A DNA stretch of 17,270 nt from Chloroflexota bacterium (GTDB lineage Bacteria > Chloroflexota > Limnocylindria > Limnocylindrales > CSP1-4): assembly GCA_016875645.1 (NCBI GenBank), contig VGPE01000035.1, forward strand, positions 1 through 17,270, in the 5' to 3' direction. The notes beneath the pieces are model-generated. The model was given only the letters and a program-made list of their open reading frames with translations, had not been told where the DNA came from and made no database searches. Positions 8,730 to 14,956 of the stretch are shown here, in pieces. A program made the position numbers and the translations under genes. Each line of letters opens with the position of its first letter. Positions within the stretch are counted from its first letter, which is position 1.

Positions 8730-8760
8730 ACGGTACCCCACATCGTTCTGATCGTGTCAA
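8730..8760 (-). promoter_or_regulatory. Candidate sodC promoter overlapped by an inverted repeat
   Basis: Read on the minus strand, a perfect TTGACA -35 (8760-8755) is followed after 19 bases by TACCGT (8735-8730), a weak -10 that keeps the TA and final T. The 11-bp inverted repeat GGTAC-G-GTACC (8727-8737) covers this -10, where a repressor could bind. The spacer is longer than ideal. Confidence 0.4.
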
Positions 8761-8762
8761 CG

Positions 8763-8788
8763 GGGGATTTCGTCGGGAGATTTCGTCG
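8763..8788. repeat. Tandem 13-bp direct repeat in the divergent promoter region
   Basis: GGGGATTTCGTCG (8763-8775) is followed at once by GGAGATTTCGTCG (8776-8788), differing by one base. The pair lies between the -35 element of sodC (8755-8760) and that of padR (8809-8814). This position suits an activator or repressor site, but no regulator can be named. Confidence 0.6.
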
Positions 8789-8808
8789 CCCGAAGGCACG
8801 GGCGGCCC

Positions 8809-8836
8809 TTGACAGCCCGTCACCGCGGGTTATATT
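8809..8836 (+). promoter_or_regulatory. Sigma-70-type promoter of padR
   Basis: A perfect TTGACA -35 (8809-8814), a 16-base spacer and a TATATT -10 (8831-8836) form the best promoter in the window. The -10 stands out as an AT-rich patch in GC-rich DNA. Transcription would start near 8843, leaving a leader of about 92 bases before padR. Confidence 0.75.
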
Positions 8837-8860
8837 ACGGCACACGATATACGTGTCCGT
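8837..8860. promoter_or_regulatory. Palindrome at the padR transcription start, candidate PadR operator
   Basis: ACACG-ATATA-CGTGT (8842-8856) is a perfect 5+5 inverted repeat. It extends outward with ACGG (8837-8840) and CCGT (8857-8860) if C8841 is skipped. It abuts the -10 and covers the expected start site. PadR dimers commonly repress their own genes by binding palindromes there, so autoregulation is the simplest reading. Confidence 0.55.
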
Positions 8861-8934
8861 CGCCCCGCCTTCGCGAAACGCCGGAAGACCGCGCACCACC
8901 GTCCATCAGTACCCCGAAAGAGGTCCCCCCAGCG

Positions 8935-9309
8935 ATGACTCAAGGGCTCCAGGAACTCGGACGCTTCGCCGAGCCGTCGCTGTACATCCTTGTCTCGTTG
9001 TCCGAGAGACCCAAGCACGGGTACGCGATCATGGCCGACGTCGAGACGATCTCCGGGAGTCCGATGGGCCCGGGGACGCTGTATGGCGCCCTTGCTCGCC
9101 TGGAACGGCGCGGCCTCATCGAGGCGCTCGAGCCGGAGGACCGCCGCCGGCCGTACCGTCTCACCGGGCTGGGTGAGACCACCCTGGCGGCCCAGCTCGA
9201 GCAACTCAGCGCATTCGCCCGAGTCGGGCTCTCGCGACTGCAGGGGGGACTCGATGAGCCGGCTGATCAGCCTCTACCCGCGGCCCTGGCGGGACCGGTA
9301 CGAAGATGA
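8935..9309 (+). CDS. PadR-family transcriptional regulator
   Basis: The 124-residue product is a winged-helix PadR regulator, typically a dimeric repressor sensing small molecules and controlling a neighbouring membrane protein or exporter. Family landmarks are SLYILVSLSERPKHGYAIM (residues 15-33), GPGTLYGALARLERRGLIE (46-64, the recognition helix and wing entry) and RRPYRLTGLGE (71-81), followed by a short dimerisation helix. The ATG at 8935 is preceded by AAAGAGG (8917-8923) at a slightly long spacing. The gene overlaps the start of the next gene by 56 bases, so roughly the last 18 residues are read from sequence also used in another frame. A strong promoter and palindrome lie upstream. The regulated genes are probably its own operon and perhaps divergent sodC. 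Confidence 0.92.
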   Translation: MTQGLQELGRFAEPSLYILVSLSERPKHGYAIMADVETISGSPMGPGTLYGALARLERRGLIEALEPEDRRRPYRLTGLGETTLAAQLEQLSAFARVGLSRLQGGLDEPADQPLPAALAGPVRR

Positions 9310-10015
9310 GTTCCGGCTGATCAGCCTCTACCCGCGGCCCTGGCGGGACCGGTACGAAGATGAGTTCCGGGTCCTGATCTCGGGTCGGCAGCCGTCAACG
9401 CGAGAACGGCTCGACATCGTGCGGGGCGCGATCGACGCCCGCCTCCATCCGCAGGTGCCGGGCGCCCCACGCGACGCCGACCGCTTCGGGTTCGCCGCGC
9501 TGGCCGGTCTCGCCGCGTTCGTTGCGGCGCTCGTGATCGCGGCCAACGGCCCGGTGCACTCGGACGCCTACGGGACCTATCGCGATGGGTCAGCCGCCGT
9601 CCCGGTGATGATGGTGGCAACGTTCCTGCTGTCGATCAGCGTGTTCCGCGTGGTGATGCAGTTGCCGACGACGGCGATCGTCGGCCAGTCGGCGGGCGTG
9701 CTGGCCTGCGTCGTCCTGCTCTTCTGGCCCCTGATGTTCTGGGTGATGCCGGTCGGGGTCGTCGTTCTCGTGTCCGTGATGCTGCTCGCGGTCTCAGCCC
9801 ATCGCCCCGGGATCTGGCCGATGTGGCTGTCGGGAGCCATGGTTGCGGTCCTCACGATTCCCGCGGGCCTCATGGCGGTCCTGGCCGTCCTGCCCTGGTA
9901 CACGGCGCGTGAGCTGAATCTCAACATGCTGATCCTGGTGGGTCCCATGGCGGCGATCTGGCTGCTCGTGGGCATCGGTCTCCTGCGTGGCGTTCCCAGG
10001 CGTCCTGCTCCGTGA
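9254..10015 (+). CDS. Polytopic membrane protein encoded with padR
   Basis: The 253-residue product starts with SRLISLYPRPWRDRYEDEF, a cytoplasmic motif found in membrane proteins that accompany PadR regulators. It then has about six hydrophobic segments, roughly at 76-97, 114-139, 141-160, 162-180, 188-212 and 220-245. The ATG at 9254 follows AGGGGGG (9242-9248) and overlaps the end of padR, so the two are probably co-translated. An exact 54-bp duplication repeats the 18-residue N-terminal motif in frame; relatives would be expected to carry it once. Between motif and first helix the protein reads PSTRERLDIVRGAIDARLHP, also typical of this family. No transport or enzyme motif is visible, and the role is unknown. 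Confidence 0.82.
   Translation: MSRLISLYPRPWRDRYEDEFRLISLYPRPWRDRYEDEFRVLISGRQPSTRERLDIVRGAIDARLHPQVPGAPRDADRFGFAALAGLAAFVAALVIAANGPVHSDAYGTYRDGSAAVPVMMVATFLLSISVFRVVMQLPTTAIVGQSAGVLACVVLLFWPLMFWVMPVGVVVLVSVMLLAVSAHRPGIWPMWLSGAMVAVLTIPAGLMAVLAVLPWYTARELNLNMLILVGPMAAIWLLVGIGLLRGVPRRPAP
9259..9370 (+). repeat. Exact 54-bp tandem duplication inside the membrane protein gene
   Basis: Bases 9259-9312 and 9313-9366 are identical, and the match runs four more bases to 9370. The period is 54, so it stays in frame and encodes RLISLYPRPWRDRYEDEF twice. Absence of even silent differences points to a recent event or an assembly error. The stop codon of padR (9307-9309) lies in the first copy. Confidence 0.95.
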
Positions 10016-10050
10016 ACCCGCGCCGGTGGCGTTCGCTCGGAGGCGTCCCG

Positions 10051-10056
10051 TAGCAT
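10051..10056 (+). promoter_or_regulatory. TAGCAT -10 element, possible leaderless start of the acyl-CoA dehydrogenase
   Basis: TAGCAT ends seven bases before the ATG at 10064. The only purine-rich candidate ribosome site, GGAGG (10039-10043), is 20 bases away and too far. A -10 this close to the start codon is the usual layout of leaderless genes in GC-rich bacteria. No good -35 is seen. Confidence 0.4.
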
Positions 10057-10063
10057 CGGCGCC

Positions 10064-11246
10064 ATGGCCGATGTCAGCTCTCCGTCCGGCTCGTTCGGTC
10101 TGACCGAGGACCAACGGCTCCTCCGCGACGCCGTTCGGGAACTGGCGCAGGAACGGATCGCGCCGCGCGCCGCCGAGATCGATCGGGCCGGCGAGTTCCC
10201 GTGGGATGTCAAGGAGCTGCTGGCCGCCCAGGACATCTTCGCGCTGCCCTTCCCGGAGCGGTACGGCGGCATCGGCGCCGACCTGCTCACCGTCTGCCTC
10301 GCGATCGAGGAGATCAGCCGCGCCTGCGCCACCAGCGGCCTGATCCTTGCCGTCCAGGAACTTGCCGCGCTGCCGATCCTGCTGGCCGGCAGCGACGACC
10401 AGCAGGCGCGCTGGCTGCCGGACCTTGCGGCCGGCCGCCGGCTCATCGCCTTCGCGCTCACGGAGGCCGCGGCCGGCTCCGACCCCGCCGCGCTCGCCAC
10501 CCGGGCGGTCCGAAGCCCGCGCGGCGACCACTACGTGATCGACGGCGGGAAACGCTTCATCAGCCACGCATCCGTGGCGGACCTGCTGATCGTCTTCGCG
10601 GTCACCAATCCCGACGCCGAGAAGTCGCACCGGCGGCTGTCGGCGTTCGTGGTCGAGACCGCCACGCCCGGCTTTGCCGTCTCGCGCCTGGAGCACAAGA
10701 TGGGCATCCGCGGGTCACCTACCGCCGAGTTGACGTTCGACGGCGTGCGCGTTCCCGCCGCGAATCGCCTCGGCGAGGAAGGCGAGGGGTTCGCCATCGC
10801 GATGCGCACGTTCGAGCGATCTCGGCCGGGCATCGCCGCCCAGGCGGTCGGCATCGCCCAGGGTGCGCTCGACGTGGCGGTGAACTACGCAGCTGAGCGG
10901 ATCCAGTTCGGCAAGCCCATCGGCGAACTGCAGATGGTGCAGGCGCTCCTGGCCGACATGGAGGCGGGAACGGCCGCCGCGCGCGCTTCTGTGCCAGGCC
11001 TGCGCCGAGATCGAGGCCGGGTCACCCGAGGCTGCCCTCTGGGCGTCGCTGTGTAAACTCGTGGCCGGCGACACGGCCATGCGGGTCACCACAGACGCCG
11101 TGCAGGTCCTGGGTGGATATGGCTACCTCGACGAGTTTTCAGTCGAGCGCATGATGCGAGACGCCAAGATCACCCAGATCTACGAGGGCACTCAGCAGAT
11201 CCAGCGTCTGGTGATCGCCCGGTCGCTCCTGCGCCGCGGGCGCTGA
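10064..11246 (+). pseudogene. Acyl-CoA dehydrogenase interrupted by one frameshift
   Basis: The two fragments together encode a flavin acyl-CoA dehydrogenase of about 394 residues, the normal length. It oxidises an acyl-CoA to the 2-enoyl-CoA and passes electrons to ETF. The first frame gives the N-terminal and middle domains (ALTEAAAGSD at 131-140; ERIQFGKPIGELQMVQ near 278-293), then goes out of frame and stops at 11056. The second frame continues with CQACAEIEAG, QVLGGYGYLDEF and IYEGTQQIQRL, where YEGT carries the catalytic glutamate. The break lies in the GC run at 10979-10987; adding back one GC pair restores the expected RALLCQAC reading. No other damage is visible, so a sequencing or assembly error is quite possible. 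The adjacent etfBA genes supply the electron acceptor. Acyl chain specificity cannot be told. Confidence 0.88.
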
Positions 11247-11341
11247 ACCGGTCGGCGCCGGCACTGCGCCAAACGGCCTCGGAATTCGGCCGGTCGCGCG
11301 ATCATGCGCCCGGCGGTCGGCGCGCCACGGAGGAGCCGTTC

Positions 11342-12121
11342 TTGAGAATCGTCGTCCTGATGAAGCCGGTCCCCGACACGACCGGCCAGGAGCGGCTGCT
11401 GCCCGACGGGCGAGTCGATCGCGCGGCATCGGCGGCCGTCGTCAACGCCAACGACGAGTACGCCATCGAGGCCGCCCTCAAGCTGACCGAGGCCGCCGGC
11501 GGCGAGGTGACCCTGCTCGCGATGGCGCCGGCCAACGCGCCCGAGACGATGCGCAAGGCGCTCGCAATGGGCGCGACGCGGGGGGTCCTCGTCACCGATC
11601 CGGCCCTGGAAGGCTCCTGCACACTCTCGACGACGCGCGTCCTTGCCGCGGCGCTGCGCGGCCTGGAATACGACCTCATCCTCGCGGGGGCCGACACCTC
11701 CGACGGCGGCGGCGGCATCGTCGCAGCCGGGATCGCCACGTTGCTGGGGCTGCCCTACCTGTCGTACGCGGCAAAGGTTGAGCCGGCCGATGGGCGCGTC
11801 CGTGTCCACCGCATTTCGCCCACCGGCTACGACATCCTGGACGCCCCGCTGCCCGCCCTGGTGGTGGCCACCCAGGCTCTGGGGGAGCCGCGCTACCCCA
11901 GTCTCAAGGGGATCATGGCGGCGCGGTCGCGCGAGATCGCGACACGTTCGCTGTCCGATCTGGGGCTTGACGGCTCGCAGGTCGGCGGCGCCGTGGCCAC
12001 CACGCGCTTGACCGGCTCGCGCGCCCCCGCCGCGCGCGAAGCAACCGTGGTCGTCCGCGAGGCACCGGCGGAGGCTGCTCGCTGGGTCGTGGACTTCCTG
12101 GCCGCGCGGAGGATCATCTGA
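11342..12121 (+). CDS. etfB: Electron transfer flavoprotein beta subunit
   Basis: The 259-residue product is the beta subunit of the soluble electron transfer flavoprotein, which takes electrons from acyl-CoA dehydrogenases and hands them to ETF:quinone oxidoreductase. It opens with the typical MRIVVLMKPVPDT and has the conserved nucleotide-binding stretch around ADTSDGGGGIVAAGIATLLG (residues 119-138) and LKGIMAARS (189-197). The start is a TTG at 11342, supported by GGAGGA (11329-11334) at a seven-base spacing and by the conserved first residues. It lies 95 bases after the dehydrogenase and overlaps etfA by one base (TGATG). The length matches the family. Confidence 0.93.
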   Translation: MRIVVLMKPVPDTTGQERLLPDGRVDRAASAAVVNANDEYAIEAALKLTEAAGGEVTLLAMAPANAPETMRKALAMGATRGVLVTDPALEGSCTLSTTRVLAAALRGLEYDLILAGADTSDGGGGIVAAGIATLLGLPYLSYAAKVEPADGRVRVHRISPTGYDILDAPLPALVVATQALGEPRYPSLKGIMAARSREIATRSLSDLGLDGSQVGGAVATTRLTGSRAPAAREATVVVREAPAEAARWVVDFLAARRII

Positions 12122-13101
12122 TGGCCGGCGAACTGCTGGTCATCGGCGAAATCCAGTCGGGCGGCGGTCTCGCGCGCGTCAGCGCCGAAGTTGCGACCAT
12201 CGCTCGTCGCATCGGCGAGCGGGCCGGCCGGCCGGTCGAGGGCATCGTGATCGGCGCCGATCCGGGGCGCGCGGCATCGGAGCTCGTTGGCTACCTGCCG
12301 TTCAGCCACGCCGTATCGGAGCCGGAGGCCGCCGACCACGCGGCCGCCGCAGCCGTTGCACCCGGCCTTGCCGCCCTTATCGCGCAGCGAGGTTTGAGCC
12401 ATGTCCTGGTGGGTGCATCACCGGACGGGCGTGACCTGGCCGGGATGCTGTCCGCCCTGCTGGGCTGGGGCGTGCTCGTCAACGCGATCGACGTCGGCTG
12501 GGAGGGCGGCGGCCCCACGGTCGAGATGAGCGTCTTCGGTGGCCGACTGCTGACGTCGAGCACCTTCGCCGGTGAGCACGGGATCGTGACGGTCCGACCG
12601 AACGCGGTCGTGGCGGAGCCGCTGGCCGAGGCAGGCCGCGTCGTGGAGACGGTGCTGCCGGCCGCTGCGGCCTTGCCCGCCGTCAACGTGGTGCAGCGAG
12701 TCGCCGAGGCCGGTGCCGCGGCTCCGATCGAGGAAGCGCGGATCATCGTGGCGGGTGGGCGCGGAGTCGCGGGCCCGGTGGGATTCGGCATCGTGCAGGA
12801 GCTCGCCGACGAGCTCAAGGGCGCGGTCGGGGCGACTCGGGCCGCGGTTGACGCGGGCTGGATTCCCTACGCCCATCAGATCGGGCAGACCGGCAAGATC
12901 GTCAAGCCGGCCCTGTACCTGGCGCTCGGAATCTCCGGTGCGATCCAGCACAAGGTCGGCATGCAGACCGCTGAAACGATCGTGGCGGTCAATCGCGACG
13001 CCGACGCGCCGATCGGCGAGTACGCGGACCTGTTCGTGGTGGGCGACCTGTTCGCAGTGGCCCCGGCGATCGTGGCCGAACTTCGCGCTCGGCGCGGTTA
13101 G
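12121..13101 (+). CDS. etfA: Electron transfer flavoprotein alpha subunit
   Basis: The 326-residue product is the FAD-binding alpha subunit that pairs with EtfB. The N-terminal domain (LLVIGEIQSGGGL, LVGASPDGRDLAGMLSALLG) resembles EtfB. The C-terminal domain from about residue 205 is the FAD fold, with VAGGRGVAGPVGF, GATRAAVDAGW (R240), QIGQTGKIVKPALYLALGIS (253-272), GAIQHKVGM and NRDADAPIGEYADLFVVGDL. All expected FAD motifs are intact and the length is normal. The ATG shares its A with the TGA of etfB, so the subunits are co-translated in equal amounts. No ETF:quinone oxidoreductase gene is present in the window. Confidence 0.95.
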   Translation: MAGELLVIGEIQSGGGLARVSAEVATIARRIGERAGRPVEGIVIGADPGRAASELVGYLPFSHAVSEPEAADHAAAAAVAPGLAALIAQRGLSHVLVGASPDGRDLAGMLSALLGWGVLVNAIDVGWEGGGPTVEMSVFGGRLLTSSTFAGEHGIVTVRPNAVVAEPLAEAGRVVETVLPAAAALPAVNVVQRVAEAGAAAPIEEARIIVAGGRGVAGPVGFGIVQELADELKGAVGATRAAVDAGWIPYAHQIGQTGKIVKPALYLALGISGAIQHKVGMQTAETIVAVNRDADAPIGEYADLFVVGDLFAVAPAIVAELRARRG

Positions 13102-13130
13102 CCGGCGACGACGAAGAGACAGATCCAGCC

Positions 13131-13697
13131 ATGCCGACCGAGCTGCTGATCCCACTCGCGATCTTCGTCGCACCGCTGGCCATGTTCGGCCTGTTGCTGC
13201 TCCGGACCTGGCTCCTGGTACTGGAGTCGCGCGAGCTGGCTTCGTTCCGACGGGCCGTGCGCGACCTGGCGAGGCGGCTCGACGAGACGCTCGACGCAAT
13301 GGTGATCCAGGTTGACCGGGTCCGCAGACACCAGGTGGACGTCGCGTCTGTCAGCGAGGGCCTTGATCAGGCGCTCGAGCGGATGCTGGAGTTCGGAGCC
13401 GAGGCTCAGAACCTGGGAGGACCTGCCACGTCATCGGGTGCGTATCGCGCATTCGTGGAGGAGATCGACCGCGCCGAGCGGGCCCTGCAGATGGTGGAGC
13501 ACGGCTGCGCGATCCTCTCGACGCCGGGCGGGAACTACCGCCAGGCCGAGGCCGAGACCGCCATCAAGCGGGGCTATCTCAACGTCGTGCACGCACGCGC
13601 GGGCATCGCACGGCACGCGGCCGACATCGACGCTGTGCGACCGGCCAGGGACCTGCCCTCGCTGCGCCGGCGGCGGAACGCGGTCCGCCCCGACTAG
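13131..13697 (+). CDS. Membrane-anchored coiled-coil protein of unknown function
   Basis: I do not recognise this 188-residue protein. Residues 4-29 form a single hydrophobic membrane segment (LLIPLAIFVAPLAMFGLLLL and on). This is followed by a long helical, charged stretch (about 33-98) with heptad-like spacing typical of a coiled coil, and a second helical part with EIDRAERALQMVEHG and ETAIKRGYLNVVHARAGIAR. The tail is arginine-rich. Such a layout fits a membrane-tethered scaffold or sensor. It starts 29 bases after etfA with only a weak AAGAGA ribosome site, so it is probably the last gene of the acyl-CoA dehydrogenase-ETF operon. Its stop lies in the loop of a strong hairpin. Reading frame and GC-ending codons support a real gene. 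Confidence 0.7.
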   Translation: MPTELLIPLAIFVAPLAMFGLLLLRTWLLVLESRELASFRRAVRDLARRLDETLDAMVIQVDRVRRHQVDVASVSEGLDQALERMLEFGAEAQNLGGPATSSGAYRAFVEEIDRAERALQMVEHGCAILSTPGGNYRQAEAETAIKRGYLNVVHARAGIARHAADIDAVRPARDLPSLRRRRNAVRPD

Positions 13698-13707
13698 GGG
13701 CGGACCG
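13681..13707 (+). terminator. Perfect 11-bp hairpin spanning the stop codon
   Basis: CGGTCCGCCCC (13681-13691) pairs perfectly with GGGGCGGACCG (13697-13707) around a GACTA loop. The TAG stop at 13695-13697 bridges loop and stem. No T-tract follows, so it is either a U-less GC-rich terminator or an mRNA-end stabiliser. It separates the ETF operon from the nrdR promoter. Confidence 0.65.
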
Positions 13708-13728
13708 GGGCGTCGTCCTCGCTGGGGC

Positions 13729-13744
13729 CCACTACATCTTGTGG
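13729..13744 (+). promoter_or_regulatory. NrdR box upstream of nrdR
   Basis: CCACTACATCTTGTGG fits the 16-base NrdR-box consensus (acaCwAtATaTwGtgt). All strongly conserved positions match: C4, w5, A6, A8, T9, T11, w12 and G13. The ends CCAC and GTGG form a dyad. It lies 50 bases before nrdR and touches a TAGGCT -10-like hexamer (13745-13750), a natural repressor position. NrdR boxes often occur in pairs; only one clear copy is seen. Confidence 0.7.
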
Positions 13745-13757
13745 TAGGCTCCACTGA

Positions 13758-13774
13758 CACCACAAGGGGTGGTG
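13758..13774 (+). repeat. Inverted repeat CACCAC-AAGGG-GTGGTG in the nrdR leader
   Basis: Six-base arms flank a five-base loop, 14 bases downstream of the NrdR box. It could be a leader hairpin or a degenerate second NrdR site. The centre-to-centre distance (about 29.5 bases) is slightly short, and the core lacks the AT-rich pattern of a true box. Confidence 0.5.
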
Positions 13775-13794
13775 CGTCCACCGGGCGGAGGCAC

Positions 13795-14298
13795 ATGCGC
13801 TGTCCACAGTGCGGCGGTCGCGACACTCGGGTCGTTGACTCGCGCGATCTCGACGATTCCACCACGGTACGCCGTCGCCGCGAGTGCGCGGCCTGCACGG
13901 CCCGGTTCACGACGTACGAGCGTGTCGAGGCCGCCCGGCTGGTGGTCATCAAGCGCGACGGCTCCCGCCAGGAGTTCGACCGCGACAAGCTCGCCGCCGG
14001 CCTGCGGAAGGCGCTCACGCGACGACCGGTGCCCGATGGCGCCGCCGACCAGGCTGCCGACCAGATCGAGGCCGAGCTGCGCGCCAGCGGCCTCAGCGAG
14101 ATCCCGAGTTCGCGGATCGGGCACCTGGCGCAGGAGCGGCTCCGGGCCATCGACCAGATCGCCTACATCCGATTCGCCAGCGTCTACCAGAGCTTCGAGG
14201 ACCTCGCGGACCTCAAGCGCGAGGTCGATCGCGTCATCGCCGAACGCGACGAGGAAGGTCCGACCGACCCGCCACGCCGGCGTGCCGCCCGCGGCTGA
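13795..14298 (+). CDS. nrdR: Transcriptional repressor NrdR
   Basis: The 167-residue product is NrdR, the zinc-finger and ATP-cone repressor that senses dATP/ATP and switches off ribonucleotide reductase genes. The N-terminal zinc ribbon is complete (C3, C6, C31, C34 in MRCPQCGG and ECAACTARFTTYE). The ATP-cone follows at about 49-139 (VIKRDGSRQEFDRDKLAAGL, then AYIRFASVYQSFED). The C-terminal tail is short and charged. The start is fixed by the invariant MRCP; GGAGG at 13787-13791 is only three bases away, so initiation may be weak. The open frame extends far upstream, but that part has no family resemblance. It is first in a likely nrdR-dcd-hydrolase unit with an NrdR box in front, suggesting autoregulation. 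No ribonucleotide reductase gene is in the window. Confidence 0.96.
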   Translation: MRCPQCGGRDTRVVDSRDLDDSTTVRRRRECAACTARFTTYERVEAARLVVIKRDGSRQEFDRDKLAAGLRKALTRRPVPDGAADQAADQIEAELRASGLSEIPSSRIGHLAQERLRAIDQIAYIRFASVYQSFEDLADLKREVDRVIAERDEEGPTDPPRRRAARG

Positions 14299-14359
14299 CC
14301 GCCGGGTCTGCGACGATGGCCCCGACAGGGTCGACCCCGAGCCCAGGAGTGATCGTCGA

Positions 14360-14953
14360 TTGAGCGTTCTGTCTGACCGTGACATCCGCGCCCAGATCGA
14401 GGCCGGCCGGATCATCATCCAGCCCTACGATTCGGTCGACCTGCAGCCCTCGTCGGTCGACCTGCATCTCGACCACAGCTTCAGGGTCTTCCGCAACAAT
14501 CGCTACCCGTTCATCGACGTCCGCGACCCCCAGCCGGACCTCACCGAGTTGCTCCGGATTGAGGAGGACGAGCCGTTCATCCTCCACCCGGGCGAATTCG
14601 TCCTCGGCCAGACACTCGAGTGGGTCGAACTTCCGGATGATCTGGTATCGCGATTAGAGGGCAAGTCAAGTTTGGGACGTCTCGGGCTTCTCATTCATTC
14701 GACGGCGGGATATGTCGATCCGGGCTGGAAAGGCAATCTCACCCTCGAATTGTCGAATGTCGCCAACCTTCCGATCGCGCTGTATTACGGGATGCGGATC
14801 GGGCAGATCAGCTTCTTTCGAATGTCGAGCCCCGTGGAGCGCCCGTACGGCTCGGCCGGCCTCGGCTCCAGGTACCAGGGCCAGTCGGAGCCGACAGCGT
14901 CGGCGTTCCACCGCGACTTCGCCCAGCGACGCCGGACGCGCGAGGACAGCTGA
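14360..14953 (+). CDS. dcd: dCTP deaminase, possibly bifunctional dCTP deaminase/dUTPase
   Basis: The 197-residue product belongs to the dCTP deaminase family, which makes dUTP (or dUMP in bifunctional forms) for thymidylate synthesis. It has the trimeric dUTPase-like core: KSSLGRLGLLIHSTAGYVD (102-120), then GNLTLEL with E130 as the expected catalytic glutamate, IGQISFF, and the C-terminal RYQGQSEPTAS lid. The core closely resembles the actinobacterial (Mycobacterium) enzyme, which also hydrolyses dUTP, so a bifunctional activity is likely but not proven. The TTG start at 14360 follows AGGAG (14345-14349) and gives the typical MSVLSDRDI. It lies 61 bases after nrdR and three bases before the next gene. 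Codon use in 14636-14825 is unusually A/T-ending compared with the rest of the window. Confidence 0.93.
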   Translation: MSVLSDRDIRAQIEAGRIIIQPYDSVDLQPSSVDLHLDHSFRVFRNNRYPFIDVRDPQPDLTELLRIEEDEPFILHPGEFVLGQTLEWVELPDDLVSRLEGKSSLGRLGLLIHSTAGYVDPGWKGNLTLELSNVANLPIALYYGMRIGQISFFRMSSPVERPYGSAGLGSRYQGQSEPTASAFHRDFAQRRRTREDS

Positions 14954-14956
14954 CCG

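Noticed and set aside
7906..8751. Plus-strand open frame of about 280 codons across the spacer and opposite sodC
   Set aside because: It is antisense to a well-supported superoxide dismutase and has no motif of its own.
13758..13774. Second NrdR box downstream of the first
   Set aside because: The inverted repeat is real, but its GC-rich core and spacing do not match the NrdR consensus, so I list it only as a repeat.
13312..13794. Long in-frame extension upstream of nrdR
   Set aside because: NrdR proteins begin MRCP or MKCP; the extension overlaps the coiled-coil gene and includes the NrdR box and hairpin.
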